Below, one piece after another: positions 1 through 11,156 of a DNA stretch of 64,000 nt (position 1 is its first letter; every line of letters begins with the position of its first letter). Location: contig CM057477.1 in NCBI GenBank assembly GCA_030035585.1, forward strand, positions 60,307,447 to 60,371,446, read 5' to 3'. This DNA is from Dugong dugon (Eukaryota > Chordata > Mammalia > Sirenia > Dugongidae). The position numbers and the translations under genes are program-made. Below the pieces are notes generated by a model, which saw nothing but the letters and a program-made list of their open reading frames with translations, had not been told where the DNA came from and did not search any database.

Positions 1-1072
1 CCCTGTCAGAATTTGTTGATGAGGATGAATACATCTATGAGTGTTGAAATTCAGCTTCTGGAATACAGACTTAGTGGCTAACTACCAGGGGAGAAACGTA
101 GGTAAGGAGGCCTGGACTCACTATCACACAAAATATTCACTCTGCCATTTTCTCTCTCCCACGTGCACTGTATTCAAGGCTTCACTCTACCCTAACCTAA
201 AACCAGTCAAACAGTTGCCAAATGCCTTAAGCAAATGAAGGCAGCAGTGTGGTGTGCTGAGAAGCAGGAGAATTGGGTGCTTTTCTCGCACTTCATGACA
301 CAGTGTCTCTGCATCCAGGGCTCCTCATCTGGACTATGATGGCCTATGTTACCGTTCAATGACGCTGAGTGGGTGGTGGTGCCCTCTCCCTTTAAGAGAA
401 CTCTCAGAGGGTGGACGGTCAGTGTTTGGATGGAGCAGCTGGGTGCAGGGCTGTGTGTCTTCTTCCTGCTGGTGTAGGCCAGGAAGCAGATGGAGAACAA
501 AGGCTTTGAGGAGGGGCAAATCATCCACATCCAGAGGAGTCTGAGAAGCCAAATAGCTTGAAAGGCAAGAAGCCTGGGTTAGAAGTTCACTTGCTTTAGT
601 GATGAAGGCGGTAGAGACACCTCACTTCTTTCTTTTATGAACAGGAGGCTCAACTCCCAAAAGTACTGACTTGACCATTACAACCAGCTGGCCTGCTGCA
701 GGGTTACAGAATACAACTAGTTCTTTAAGTTCTGGGGTAACTGGCTTGTTTAAACTTGGAAGCAATAAAAATAATACATGTAAGGAATGTGCCTCTTAGT
801 TCAATCAAGTATAGGAGACCAAATGGGCAGCTCCTATCCAAAAGCAGGACGAGAAGGCAGAAAGGGACAGGAACTAGTCGAATGGACACAGGGAATCCAA
901 GGTGGAGACGGGGAGTGTGCTGTCACATTGTGGGGATTACATCCAATGTCACAATACAATATGTGTATACATTTTTGAAAGAGAAATTAACTTGAGCTGT
1001 AAAACTTTCACCTAAAGAACAACAACAAAAACGCTCCCCCACCAAAAAGAGTAACTTCTTTTTTTTCTGATT
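1..1072. other. Non-coding, no assignable feature
   Basis: No conserved protein, RNA or repeat signature that I can name. Open frames here are short, overlap on both strands and have no start context or codon pattern pointing to a gene. Confidence 0.5.
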
Positions 1073-1095
1073 CTAAAAGTAATGTATTGCATTAT

Positions 1096-1289
1096 TGTTG
1101 CTATTAGTTGCTGTCAAGTCCATTCTGACTCATGTCTACCCCATGTCTGCTCCACAGGGTTTTCAAGGATGTGACCTTCTGAAAGCAGATTGCCAGGCCT
1201 TTCTTCCAAGGTGCATCTGGATATGTTTGAACTGCAAAAGTTTGGGCTAGTAATCAAGTGCCCAACTGTTTGTGCCACCCAGGGACTCT
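1096..1289 (-). mobile_element. AfroSINE class B
   Basis: Reverse complement of the class B layout: GGGTGGCACAAA-type head at the right, GAGTCAGAATGGACTTGACAG-type tail at the left. Flanked by a long imperfect target-site duplication (CTAAAAGTAATGTATTGCA at 1073 and CTAAAAGGTAATGTATAGCA at 1287). Confidence 0.88.
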
Positions 1290-1299
1290 AAAAGGTAAT

Positions 1300-1609
1300 G
1301 TATAGCAATTATAAACATTTTGGAGAATATAGAAAAATATAAAGAAGATAAAAATCATTTGGAATCACCCAGAAATAACATACTTAAAACTTTTGGAATA
1401 TTCCTTTTTCTCATAAATAAATCAATATACACCTAAAAGCAAACAGGATCATAATGTCCATACTATTTATAACCTGATTTCTCCCATTTTAATATATTGT
1501 GGTCACTGCCCCATCTCCTTACGTGACTTGATATAATTTCATTACCAGTATATAGTTGTATTTATCTGAACTATTTTTGACCATTTAAATCATTTACAAT
1601 TTGGGGTAT
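1300..1609 (-). mobile_element. Degenerate LINE-like fragment
   Basis: AT-rich sequence ending in text typical of antisense ancient L1 3-prime regions. It continues after the MITE at 1800-1880 (AATGCAGTGATGAACCTCCTTG). The subfamily is not assignable by eye. Confidence 0.4.
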
Positions 1610-1799
1610 TATAGTATAACCTGTGAAAATTGGAACTTGTGTATGGCAGAAACCTGTCAGAGAAGGAAAACTCAAATATTTTCCACTAAAACGAATGATA
1701 GAAAAGCAGAGACTACACCCTGTCAAAGGCAGAAAACTTGAGAGACCTGGAAAAACATGGCAGCCTTGTTGAGTTCTGGCTTTCACAGCTTTCATTGTA
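1610..1799. mobile_element. Tigger/pogo-like MITE, copy 1
   Basis: About 190 bp with terminal inverted repeats of about 27 bp: the left end contains CTGTGAAAATTGGAAC and the right end GTTCTGGCTTTCACAG. TA at both outer edges fits the Tc1/mariner/pogo target preference. The left half matches the reverse complement of the element at 23250-23374. It splits a LINE-like stretch (about 1300-1608 and 1800-1880). Confidence 0.65.
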
Positions 1800-1958
1800 C
1801 AAATAATGCAGTGATGAACCTCCTTGTCAATAAAGCTTTATGCACGTTTCTGAATATTTCCTTATGAGACATTTCCTACTGTAATCATGTTTTACCTTTA
1901 TAATCAGACAGAAATGTCCTTTAAAAATGTTCAAAAAGAACTTTTTTAATGCCATTGA

Positions 1959-1995
1959 CTACACACACACACACGCAGACAGACAGACACACACC
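1959..1995. repeat. CA-rich microsatellite
   Basis: CA dinucleotides, interrupted by GACAGACAG units. Confidence 0.8.
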
Positions 1996-2529
1996 CAATA
2001 TAAAAGATTCAAGAAATTTCAGAATGCTTTAGGACTGTTTCCAAAACTTTAGCATCAGAATTGTCCACTCTTAACTTCTCTATATAGTCGCCAATGAATT
2101 GTGACTAGACAAGAATAGGAAGAACACTTCATTAAAAAAAAAATCACCTTGAGTGAGGTTACCCTGGAGAATGGTGAATTCATGATATAGTGAGAATAAC
2201 GGAATAAAGTCCAATTTAATAAAACCTCTGTTCCTTACTCCACTTTCTTTGCCTTAGGGGAAGAAGGGAGAAGGACAATTTCCAGGCCTGATGTAATGAG
2301 ATTTTCCACAGGCCAGTATTATGCTCATTTTCTCTCCCACTGGCACTGCTGTCTTTAAATTGGAGCCCTTCATTTTTGTCTCTTGGTCCCTGTCTTTCAC
2401 TCAGGATGGAAAAAAAGATCTCAGAATTTTTCCCTTGTGCTGTTTCTACAAAGGTTTTGCAAAGGTAAGCAAAGAGTTTAGCCAGCTGCCAGCTATTAAA
2501 TTCCACCTATGCCATTATTCTCACCACAC

Positions 2530-2925
2530 GCCTGTCATTTTGTTGTACTGTGATGGCTTGCATGTTGCTGTGATGCTGGAAGCTGTGCCACTGGTGTTTC
2601 AAATACCAGCGGGGTCACCCATGGTGGACAGGTTTCAGTGGAGCTTCTGGACTAAGACAGGCTGGGAAGGAGGACCTTGTGGTCTGCTTCTGAAAAAACT
2701 GGCCAGTGAAAACCTTATGAATAGCAGCAGAACACTGTCTGGTATAGTGCCGGAAGATGAGCCCCTCAGGTTGGAAGGCACTCAAAAGACACGGTGGCTG
2801 CAACAATGGGCTCAAGCATAACAATGATTGTGAAGGTGACACAGGACTGGGCAGTGTTTCATTCTGTTGTACATAGGGTCGCTATGAGTCTGAATCGACT
2901 CGACGGCACCCAACTGCAGCAATGA
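2530..2925 (+). mobile_element. RTE deletion derivative (5-prime region fused to 3-prime tail)
   Basis: The left 260 bp resemble the 5-prime region of afrotherian RTE elements (TGGCTTGCATGTTGCTGTGA, then GACAGGTTTCAGTGGAGCTT). After GGAAGGCACTC it jumps straight to the RTE 3-prime end (GGGCTCAAGCATAACAATGA through GGTCGCTATGAGTCTGAATC). The whole coding part is missing. The copy at 26527-26930 has the same junction. Confidence 0.7.
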
Positions 2926-3238
2926 CATACCATTGCTCGCTTTGCAGCATTGACCAGCCTTTAAAACGATGAGTAAGGAAACAGATTTTATTTCAGTAAC
3001 CAGTAAGCCTGCCGCGTGCCTTGACCAAACTGCATGGGGAGAAACTGCCTCATGTGGCTGCTTCCCAAGCCATCCTGATGTAGTCCCGCTGGGGTAGCAT
3101 GGGGACCTAGAGTGATGGCAAGAGGGAGAGATGGAACAGAAAGCATGAAAGCTCCAAAAGAGTCTCAGTTCTGAGCTAGAATAGTGAGCCCTTAGACCAT
3201 CCAGGCTCTGCTAATATCAGGTCTGTACGTAAGGCTAA

Positions 3239-3450
3239 GGAGTCCCTGGGTGGTGCAAATGATTAACACACTGGTTAACACACTCATCTGCTAACCAAAA
3301 GGTTGGAGATCCACCTTGGAAGAAAGGCCTGGCGAGCTACTTCCAAAAATTCAGCCACTGAAAACCCTACGGCACGTAGTTCTACTCTGACACACATGGA
3401 GTCACCATGAGTCAGAGTCAGTTCCTCGGCAACTGGTTTGATGTTTTTAG
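3239..3450 (+). mobile_element. AfroSINE class B
   Basis: Head GGAGTCCCTGGGTGGTGCAA, body with GAAAGGCCTGGCGAGCTACT, tail CACCATGAGTCAGAGTCAG followed by T-rich sequence. A 15-bp piece of the head (TTAACACACT) is duplicated in tandem. Confidence 0.9.
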
Positions 3451-3789
3451 TTGACATAAGGCCAATGTAAGGTGAACTTAAGATGGTGGTGATGTTGGTC
3501 AATGTTGAATCCTGGCTCTTCCAGTGGTTTGTGCCTTTATTCTACTTCGGTAGCTTAATTTTTCTCACATGCACACTGTTTTTTATATTTCTGCATTATC
3601 AAAATTTGCTCTCAAAAGGAATCTGATAGGTTTATTCCCCTTACACTGTTTAGCAGACGTCAGAGATTGGTAAGCTGGTGGGGGAGGTAAGGATGGCATG
3701 CCTCCTTGCCCCTGAAATTCTACCAATCACTGGGGTCTCTTCCACCATCCACGGAGAACGGTAGTTAGTGGGTGAAAATGGAATGGAGG

Positions 3790-4200
3790 TGTTGTTGTTG
3801 TTGTTGGGTGCCATCAAATTGATTCTGACTCATAGCAACCCCACGTGACAGAGTAGAACTGCCCCCATAGGGTTTTCTAGGCTGGAGCCCAGGTGGTATA
3901 GCGGCTAAGCACTTGGCTGCTAACTGAAAGGCTGGCAGTTTGAACCCACCAATTGCTCTGTGGGAGAAAGATGTGGCAGTCTGCTTCTGTAAAGATTATA
4001 GCCTTGGAAGCCCTATGGGGCAGTTCTACTCTGCCCTATAGGGTCACTATGAGTCGGATTCAACTTGGCAGTGATGGTTGTTTTTGGTTTTTAATTTTTA
4101 CAGGAGCAGGTAGCCAGGTATTTCTCCATAGAGCTGCTGGGTAGGTTCGAACTGCCTATCTTTCGGTTACCAGTAGAGCACTTAACCTTTGCGATACTAT
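3790..4200 (-). mobile_element. AfroSINE class A, split by a younger SINE
   Basis: The tail part (GGGTGCCATCAAATTGATTC) is at 3790-3884 and the head part at about 4097-4200. The gap is filled by the plus-strand AfroSINE at 3884-4096. Confidence 0.8.
3884..4096 (+). mobile_element. AfroSINE class A nested in an AfroSINE
   Basis: Complete element in opposite orientation to its host: head GAGCCCAGGTGGTATAGCGG, B-box-like GGCAGTTTGAACCCACC, tail GGGTCACTATGAGTCGGATT, then T-rich 3-prime end. Confidence 0.88.
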
Positions 4201-5265
4201 TTCAAGTTATAAATCATGATACTTAAAAAAATAAATTCTTGCGCCACATAAGGGTTTTTTGTGTCCATCTTCTGAAGCCAAGAAAAGGGGTGAAGTGGTA
4301 ACAATGATTCAAACTGATCATCAGATATAAATTTCCTCTTGTTTTCTTCTACAGGATGTCCTTGAACTCTGATTCTTCCAACAGTGATGGCTCACTCACT
4401 GGGGTTGGCGTAAAGACCCACTTTGGAGCTCACATGCAACTGTTGCTGTTTGTTTCTTTGATTTTCCATCCTGCTCCTACTGAAGTTGTTCTAAGTCATC
4501 ACTAGAGTGATTCTGTAATGCTAAGAGTGTGCACTCTCCCTAAGTTAAAAAGTCATGTCCTTTAAACATACATTAACTCATAGGTAATAGAACTATATAT
4601 TAAAATTTTTCTGATAGGTTTCACTGGAGTTGGTGAGCGGCAGCCAAATAAGCAAGGGGGCTAATAAATCATAACTGATAAGGAAAACTTATTTACCGAA
4701 CACCTTAAAACCGGAAATTCTGGATTGGTTGCAAGTGTGCTGGGAAGAGAAGCTCAGGAAGAGGAATAAGCTAGACGTGCATCATGTAGCCTTGGTGTGT
4801 ATTAGGCCCTGGACGCTGGTGGGCACCTGTTTGATCTGTGCAGGTGTGTTCTGTGCCCAGTTGTTGGGGAGGATCCCTGGAGTGTGTCCCCTGAAGATGG
4901 AGGATGGCCGGATTGCAGCCTAAAGGTGAGAATCCCCATGGATAGGCCTTTCTGATGGGCTTTAATATCCCAGGAGAGTTGGATTTTCATAAATGTATTT
5001 TCTCATATTCAAGGTTTCAGATAGTTTATCTCCTTAGCTATGACAAAAGAAAAGAACTAACTGTGAGATGGTGACTCTGTCAGTCTTCGGAGTACTGACA
5101 TTGAACTTTATGGCCATGTGGGAGGCATTTGTTTCTCCAACGTCTATTATGGTCTGCTGTCAGGTGTATGTGGTTTACCTCCGAGTTTGTATCACTCCTG
5201 GCAAGGTGTCCACTGTCTGCTGGGATATCGAATCACAGCCTCAAGTTCATCTCTATTGATCACCC
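4201..5265. other. Non-coding, no assignable feature
   Basis: Moderately AT-rich, with no clear repeat, splice pair or coding pattern. Confidence 0.45.
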
Positions 5266-5269
5266 TACA

Positions 5270-5593
5270 CTGTTGTTAGTTGCTGTCGAGTTGGCCCCTG
5301 ACTCATGGTGACCCCATGCACAATGGAAGGAAATGCTACCCTGTCCTGCACCATCCCCACGGTCAATTACGGATCAGACTATTATAATCCAAAGGCTTTG
5401 CATTGGTTGATTTTCAGAAATAGATATCTAGGCCTTTCTTCCTAGTCTGTTTTAGTCTGGAAGCTCTGCTTAAACCTGTTCAGCATCACAGCAACATACA
5501 ATCCTCCACTGACAAATGGGTAATGCATTGGCTGAGAATTGAACACTGGTCTCCTGCATGGAAGGTGAGAATTCTGTCACTGAACCACCCCTG
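5270..5593 (-). mobile_element. AfroSINE class C (tRNA-Gly-like head)
   Basis: On the minus strand it begins with a tRNA-Gly-like head (in the reverse complement: CAGTGACAGAATTCTCACC and CAGTGTTCAATTCTCAGCC). An RTE 5-prime-like body with AGACTAGGAAGAAAGGCCTA follows, then an RTE-like tail ending in CAACAACAG. Confidence 0.85.
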
Positions 5594-6213
5594 CTTCGAT
5601 CATCTCATAGTGAAGTTAATTATTTCTGAGACTCTAAAGTCAGAATTTGTTGCGAATTCAACTGGGTTCCTTCTAGAATTGTTGAAGAATGGGAGAGTTA
5701 CTTTTTTCTGTAGACCACATCCTGACTTCCAAATACTCTTTAGCAGTATAATCCTCTGGCCAAAGACAATGTTATGCAGAACCCCAATAAAGAAAATAGA
5801 CAACAGTGGGTGTTCTCTGGTATCCCTGATGTATAACCATGGTGCTTTTACTCCAAGACTCAGCCTGTAACCTCCTCAGGGAGAGATATGCTAACCAAAA
5901 TGGAAAATTCCTTGCCTAATTTGTACGTGAGCAGAACCTGCTTGTGCTAAGTGGTAGCACATGGAAAGAACCTGGCAACATTGAGGGATATGATAGGAAG
6001 CAACCCTACAGAACTTATTTTTGTGTTTACTGCAGGGATGTTGTTAAGGATGTGGTTGATGACATTCACAGTGTTTCCTTTATGAAGATCTGCTGAAGAC
6101 ATTTTTCTCTTCCCTCAGGACGAAGGTTAACCACATTTCTCCTGAGCAACAGGGTAGTTTACAGCATGTAGGTACTGTAAATTGATGCCTATCTCTATGC
6201 ATACCTATAAGGC

Positions 6214-6380
6214 AGCATTCTCAAACCTGGCTTCACACTGGGAGCGTCTGGAGGAGCTTTGAAAATGCAAATGTCCAGGCCGGCCCCCAGACTAATTGCA
6301 TCAGAATCTCTAGGAGGGGCCTCAGTGATTTTTCAGTTCTCCGGGGAATTCCAACGTACAGCCAAGGTTGAGAACCACTG
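6214..6380 (+). mobile_element. MER5A-type hAT MITE
   Basis: Starts CATTCTCAAACC and ends GGTTGAGAACCACTG. The interior CCCCCAGACTAATTGCATCA fits MER5A, a non-autonomous Charlie/hAT element ancient in placentals. Confidence 0.85.
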
Positions 6381-6599
6381 CTACAGGGGCCTTACAGCAC
6401 ATACTGTGGGCATTTTCTTTCTCTAGCCAATTGCCTCACTTGTTTATTCTTTCTATGCCTTTGTTAGCCTTGTAAACCTTTCTTTTTGAACGTGAGTAGA
6501 TGTGCATACATGCACATACATACACATTAATTTATAATGATTAAATAAATTAGGAATAATGACTTTCTTTTAGAATAAAAAAGGTTTTTCTTAAAACTG

Positions 6600-7040
6600 T
6601 CTCCTGTAGTACACGTGCTGGTCTGGATCCTCTGAGAAGCAGATGCCAAAAAGGCGTTAGATGTGCAAGAGATTTACCAGGGCAGACGCCTGTGGGGAAA
6701 TGGAGAGGCAGTTGGGGACGGCCGGGGGAGCCGTCAGGCTAAATGTTGGTCTGACCTTTGTGAGGGAGAGAGGGAAGGAATGGTAATGAGTGACAAAGTC
6801 TCAGCTTGCAGCACAGTTCTAGATAAACTTGGTTAAGACCGATGAAGAGTTCTTGAGCCAAAGATGTCCATCGGAGGAGCCTGGAGGCTCCCAAGGACAG
6901 CCAGCCTTAGATCCTGCCAGGCTCGGTCACTGGCTGGGAGCAGCCCAAGGGAAGGGTGCTCCTGGTGCTAACACAACGGATATATAGCACAGCAATGATG
7001 CAGTTGGAGGTCTGAGAGGCATATTGCCATGGCAACCACG
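6600..7040. other. Possible degraded LTR-like sequence
   Basis: Purine-rich stretch starting GGATCCTCTGAGAAGCAGAT, a phrase I associate with old dispersed repeats, but I cannot name the family. No coding signal. Confidence 0.3.
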
Positions 7041-7049
7041 GTAAAACCG

Positions 7050-7258
7050 AAACTAGTTGCTGTTGAGTCAATTTCAACTCATGGTGGCGACCCTATGTGT
7101 GTCAGAGTAGAACTCTGCTCCATAGGATTGTCTAATGTCTGACTTTTTGGAAGCTGATCACCAGGCCTTTCTTCCGAGTCACCTCTGAGTGGACTCAAAC
7201 CTCCAACCTTTCAGTTAGCAGCAGAGTGTGTTAACCATTTGCTTCATCCGCAGACTCT
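7050..7258 (-). mobile_element. AfroSINE class B
   Basis: Tail at left (GTTGCTGTTGAGTCAATTTC), CACCAGGCCTTTCTTCCGAG in the middle, diverged head at right. Confidence 0.87.
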
Positions 7259-7722
7259 GGCTGCCATAGTACATCACCTGAATTTCTTTTCCACTCAGAT
7301 TCTTCCCATTATTGTGTTTAGAAATAGTGAAGGATTGTGAGGGATGAGAATGTATGAATGAAAGATGAAAGAATGCAGCAGAGTCCAGACGGTGGCCTTT
7401 CGGGTTGTGTGAAGGTGGCTGCAGGGGACTGGGTGGGCATTAAATAGAGCAGGAGTCCTGCTTCAGCAAAGATCAAAGAGAAAGAGGCGAGGTGGGGGCA
7501 GGACCAACCACCAAAGCGGGCTGATAACTTCTTGAGGGAAAAATTTGGACAGGGAGTGAAAGGTCTGTGCAGGTTAGATTTCGACGGGATTAAGTATGGG
7601 TGTCACTTGCACATAAGAAATGGGGACATATTTCAACCAGGAGTGGCTCCCTCATGCCCATTACTCCAGCAAGGCACACCTCAAGCTTTAGTATTAAGAA
7701 ACATACTATATTTCTTTAACAC

Positions 7723-7893
7723 AGTGGTTTTCTATCCTGGGTTCATGTTAGAATCACCTGGGGAGTCTTAAATATACCGATACCTTGTTCCCTCTCTCTT
7801 GGAATAATTAAATCAGAATTTCTGAGGGCAAGTATGGGATCTTAGTAATTTTAAAAAGCACCTCAGGTGATCTTAGTGTGCAGCCAGGGTTTA
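7723..7893 (+). mobile_element. MER5A/B-like hAT MITE
   Basis: Begins CAGTGGTTTTCTATCCTGGG, then TTAGAATCACCTGGGGAGTC and TCAGAATTTCTGAGGGCAAG, the MER5 order. More diverged than the copy at 6214. Confidence 0.75.
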
Positions 7894-8354
7894 GCGGCAT
7901 TAGTAAATGGACCCAAAGATGGTTAACAGAGCATGTGAAAGATTATGAAAAAAAATGGCCATTTTCTTCACTTAAATATCTGAGAATAATTTGAGGGTAT
8001 GGCCACATCATGAAGTGCTTCAGAATGCTAAGATTTCGCATTTAAAAAATCCATAAAAATTGTATTTTCAGCCTGCACCCCCGTTTGCATCAAAGACCAT
8101 AATCGAAACATTATCTGCACTGTCACACCAACGTTATGGAAGGAACTTTCTACTCTCTTCTTGCATTTTTCTGGAGGCAGGAGGAACACGGGTTTCCATT
8201 TCTTAACAGGCCAAAGCAGACATGAAGCAAGGATGTGCAGGTCCACTGCACAGAGAGCAGAACCCAGTGCCTTTTGGAGGGTTTGTTTCAACAGCTCTAG
8301 TACGTATGCATATAAAATAGTTTCAGAACCGCAGACCCACAACCCTGTGAGAAA

Positions 8355-8562
8355 GAATCCCTGGGTGGCACAAATGGTTTGCACTCAGCCGCTGACTGAA
8401 ACATTGGCAGTTTGAATCCACTCAGCAGCACCACAGAAGAGAGACCTGGCTATCTATGTCTGAAAGGTCACAGCCATGATAACCCTATGGAGCACAGTTC
8501 TACTCTAACACGTATGGGGTCAGCGTGAGTCAGAATTAACTCGATAGCAGTAGGCAACAGGT
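8355..8562 (+). mobile_element. AfroSINE class B (first of a tandem pair)
   Basis: Head AATCCCTGGGTGGCACAAAT through CAGCGTGAGTCAGAATTAAC. Preceded by CTGTGAGAAAG; the same short word precedes the next SINE, so the pair probably arose by a second insertion at the duplicated site. Confidence 0.88.
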
Positions 8563-8574
8563 ATCTCTGTGAGA

Positions 8575-8792
8575 AGGAGTCCCTGGGAGATGCAGTTAAG
8601 TGCTTGTCTACTAACCCAAAGGTTGGGGGCTCAAGCCCACCTAGAGGCACCTCAAAAGACAGGCCTGGTGATCTACTTCTGAAAAGTCACAGTCATGAAA
8701 ACTCTATGGAGCACAGTTCTGCTCTGAAACCCATGGCGTCATCATGAGTCAGAGACGACTTGATGTCAACTGGTTTGGTTTTTATTTTTTAT
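8575..8792 (+). mobile_element. AfroSINE class B (second of a tandem pair)
   Basis: Head GGAGTCCCTGGGAGATGCAG, tail CATCATGAGTCAGAGACGAC, then T-rich 3-prime end. TCTGTGAGAA before it and TTCTGTGACAA after it mark the target-site duplication. Confidence 0.88.
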
Positions 8793-8799
8793 TTCTGTG

Positions 8800-9530
8800 A
8801 CAAACATTTACCAACTAGAATATAGCGCTTGTGTGCAGTCTTTTTTTTTTATTTTGGTATTTAGCCTTATGATATCCAGCCCAGACACTGTTTTCTAAAG
8901 TTACTTAGGTCAGCTTATTTCTTCCCCACTGATTAATTTTTCAACTTTCATTTTTGCAACTTTTTATTATTTCAAAATATAAGATGACTTACAATTCTTT
9001 CCCATTCAAGTTCCCAACTTGAAAACATCACTTTTGAGCAGGAAGAGTGCTTTTGATCCTGTACCAACTTTGTCTCAGAGACTAGAATTGGAAACCTGGG
9101 GCTCTAATGCTTTGACACTCAAGCCTTTCGGCCCTAGGGAAGCCACTGATTATGTGAAATAGTTAAACACATCAGTGTACAGAGCCCATCAATCTCGAAT
9201 AGCTCTGATAATTCCTGCTACAAGTGTCCATTCCCAGCCTCCTAAGGTTACTTGCCATGTATACATCTCAGCCCTATACTGGATTACAAACCTCCTGAAG
9301 ACATTAATTCTTTACATCCTTTTAGCAGACCACCTTAGCCATAACCAATGCTCAAATAGTTCTTCCATCTTTATGATGAATCAAAGAGTGTGGTTGTAGA
9401 CACTGTGCGTGATGGGTTTTGTGCTATTAAAGGCAAGCAATTTCTTTCTCCACCTAGAACACTCTGTCTTGCATTTCCTCCTGTTCCCTTCTTACTTAGT
9501 TAGCACTTCTGGAAGTCTAGACTCACCTGA
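8800..9530. other. Mostly unique AT-rich DNA
   Basis: No clear gene. 9280-9420 has loosely L2-like wording, too weak to call. Confidence 0.4.
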
Positions 9531-9532
9531 GG

Positions 9533-9741
9533 ACTCCCTGGGTGGTGCAAATGGTTAAGGGCTGGACTGCTCACCAAAAGGTTGGAGGTTCAAACCCACC
9601 CAGAGGCACCTTGGAAGTAAGGCCTGTTGATCTACTTCCTAAAGGTCACAGCCTTGAAAATCTTATGGAGCAGTTCTACTTTGCACACATCGGGTCACCA
9701 GGAGTCGGAGTCTACTTGTCGGCAATTAACAACAACAACAG
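9533..9741 (+). mobile_element. AfroSINE class B with CAA-repeat tail
   Basis: Head GGACTCCCTGGGTGGTGCAA. Its 3-prime end is AACAACAACAACAGC, the RTE-type CAA tail, instead of the usual T-rich tail. Confidence 0.88.
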
Positions 9742-9884
9742 CAGGCTTTTCTGAAGCCCTTTTGGACTTCCTTCTCCCCCCACTGTGGCTAGGGGACTCA
9801 GACTTTCTTGTTTCAAACATTGTGTGCAGACCCTACAGATAAAACTCAGAAGGCTGTGGTGTCATTGTTGGTTTTCTTGCCCAT

Positions 9885-9998
9885 CTCCCTCACAAGATAG
9901 CTTTTTGAGTGCAGGGACTGAGTCTGCTTCATGTTAGTATCCCCAAGCACATGGCCTGGGAGATAGTACAAGTTCAGCAGGTGTTCAGTGAAAAAGGG
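9885..9998 (+). mobile_element. L2 3-prime end fragment
   Basis: GAGTGCAGGGACTGAGTCTG, then CCCCAAGCACATGGCCTGG and a CAGTGAA ending, as in L2 3-prime ends. Confidence 0.55.
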
Positions 9999-10214
9999 GA
10001 TAAAATTAGTGGCAAGAGGAGTAATATCGTAGGTGCCTTAGCATATGGAGTCACTTGGCCTTGGGAACAGGACAATCTGACCCACAAGGCCAAGTGGGCA
10101 CTTGCAAACAAAAACCAAGTGTGAGATTTTCGAACTTGTGGGTGGAGGAGTCACTGCAACTGAAAAATGATTGGGAAGAGAAACAACATTTATCAAGTAC
10201 CTATCATGTGCCAG

Positions 10215-10420
10215 AAGGAGCCCTGGTGGTGCAGCGGTTAAACACTCAGCTGCTAACTGAAAGGTCAGTGGTTTGAACCCACCAGCCTCTCTGCAGAAGA
10301 AAGCTGTGGCAGTCTGCTTCCTTAAAGATTACAGCCTTGGAAACCCTATGGGGCATTTCTGTTCTGTTCTGTGGGGTTGTTGTGAATCAGAATTGACTCG
10401 ACAGCAATGGGGTTTTGGTA
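10215..10420 (+). mobile_element. AfroSINE class A
   Basis: Head GGAGCCCTGGTGGTGCAGCG, B-box-like GTGGTTTGAACCCACC, tail GTTGTGAATCAGAATTGAC. Flanked by ATCATGTGCCAGAA and ATTACGTGTCAAAA, a diverged target-site duplication. Confidence 0.92.
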
Positions 10421-10710
10421 TTACGTGTCAAAAATTACCAGATGCTAGAAATTGATTGAAGTTTGTTTAATACACAGGTTGCAAATCATGATAACATTTT
10501 TAATAGGGAGTCAAAAATGTCCTGAAGATTAGAGAACCTCTAAAGACCCCATCTGATATCCTGTCTTATTGGCATAGTCATGGAAAAAGGCCGAAACAGA
10601 ACTGATAAAAATTGTGGTCAGGAAGGATTTCATACAGTATTGTCTTGAAGAACAATTAAAATAATTACTGATTTATCCTAAAACATAGCTCTAGTCTGAC
10701 CTTTGGAGTC

Positions 10711-10849
10711 CTAATGGTGCAGTGGTTAAGAACTCAGCTGCTAACCAGAAGATCGGCAGTTCAAATCCACCAGCAACTCCTTGGAAACCCTGTGGGGCTG
10801 TTCAACATGTCCTCTAGGGTCGCTATGAATCGGAATTGACTGGACAGGT
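10711..10849 (+). mobile_element. Short AfroSINE class A with exact target-site duplication
   Basis: Internally shortened copy running from the tRNA-like head straight to CTCCTTGGAAACCCTGTGGG. Flanked by an exact 19-bp duplication, TAGTCTGACCTTTGGAGTC, at 10692-10710 and 10850-10868; perfect identity suggests a fairly recent insertion. Confidence 0.93.
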
Positions 10850-10932
10850 TAGTCTGACCTTTGGAGTCTGTTTCTCGAAACTGACCACACACAGATGATT
10901 CTTCACAAGGCCAAAGGCAAATATTTTTTTAC

Positions 10933-10974
10933 AAATTAAGCTAGGCTATTGTTTGACCTAGCCTAGCTTAATTT
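10933..10974. repeat. Perfect 16-bp inverted repeat with 10-nt loop
   Basis: Left arm AAATTAAGCTAGGCTA (10933-10948) is the exact reverse complement of TAGCCTAGCTTAATTT (10959-10974). The loop sequence and its edge (ATTGTTTGACCTA) recur as a direct repeat at about 11000-11012. Confidence 0.95.
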
Positions 10975-11156
10975 ATAAAATTTGTAAAGTTTTTTTTTTT
11001 ATTGTTTGACCTAAAAGTGACTTCAGGAATCTAGTTTCCTCAAGGCTCAAGGTTCAAAAGGACGTCTAAAGGTAAATGGCCTGAGTGGGTCACCCCAACT
11101 CCATGGACTCCAGAAATCCGGATTCTAAGGAGAATTAAAACTATTTCTCACACAGA

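Noticed and set aside
2321..2821. 166-codon plus-strand frame
   Set aside because: Its second half is the RTE deletion derivative, which lacks any coding region of the parent element.
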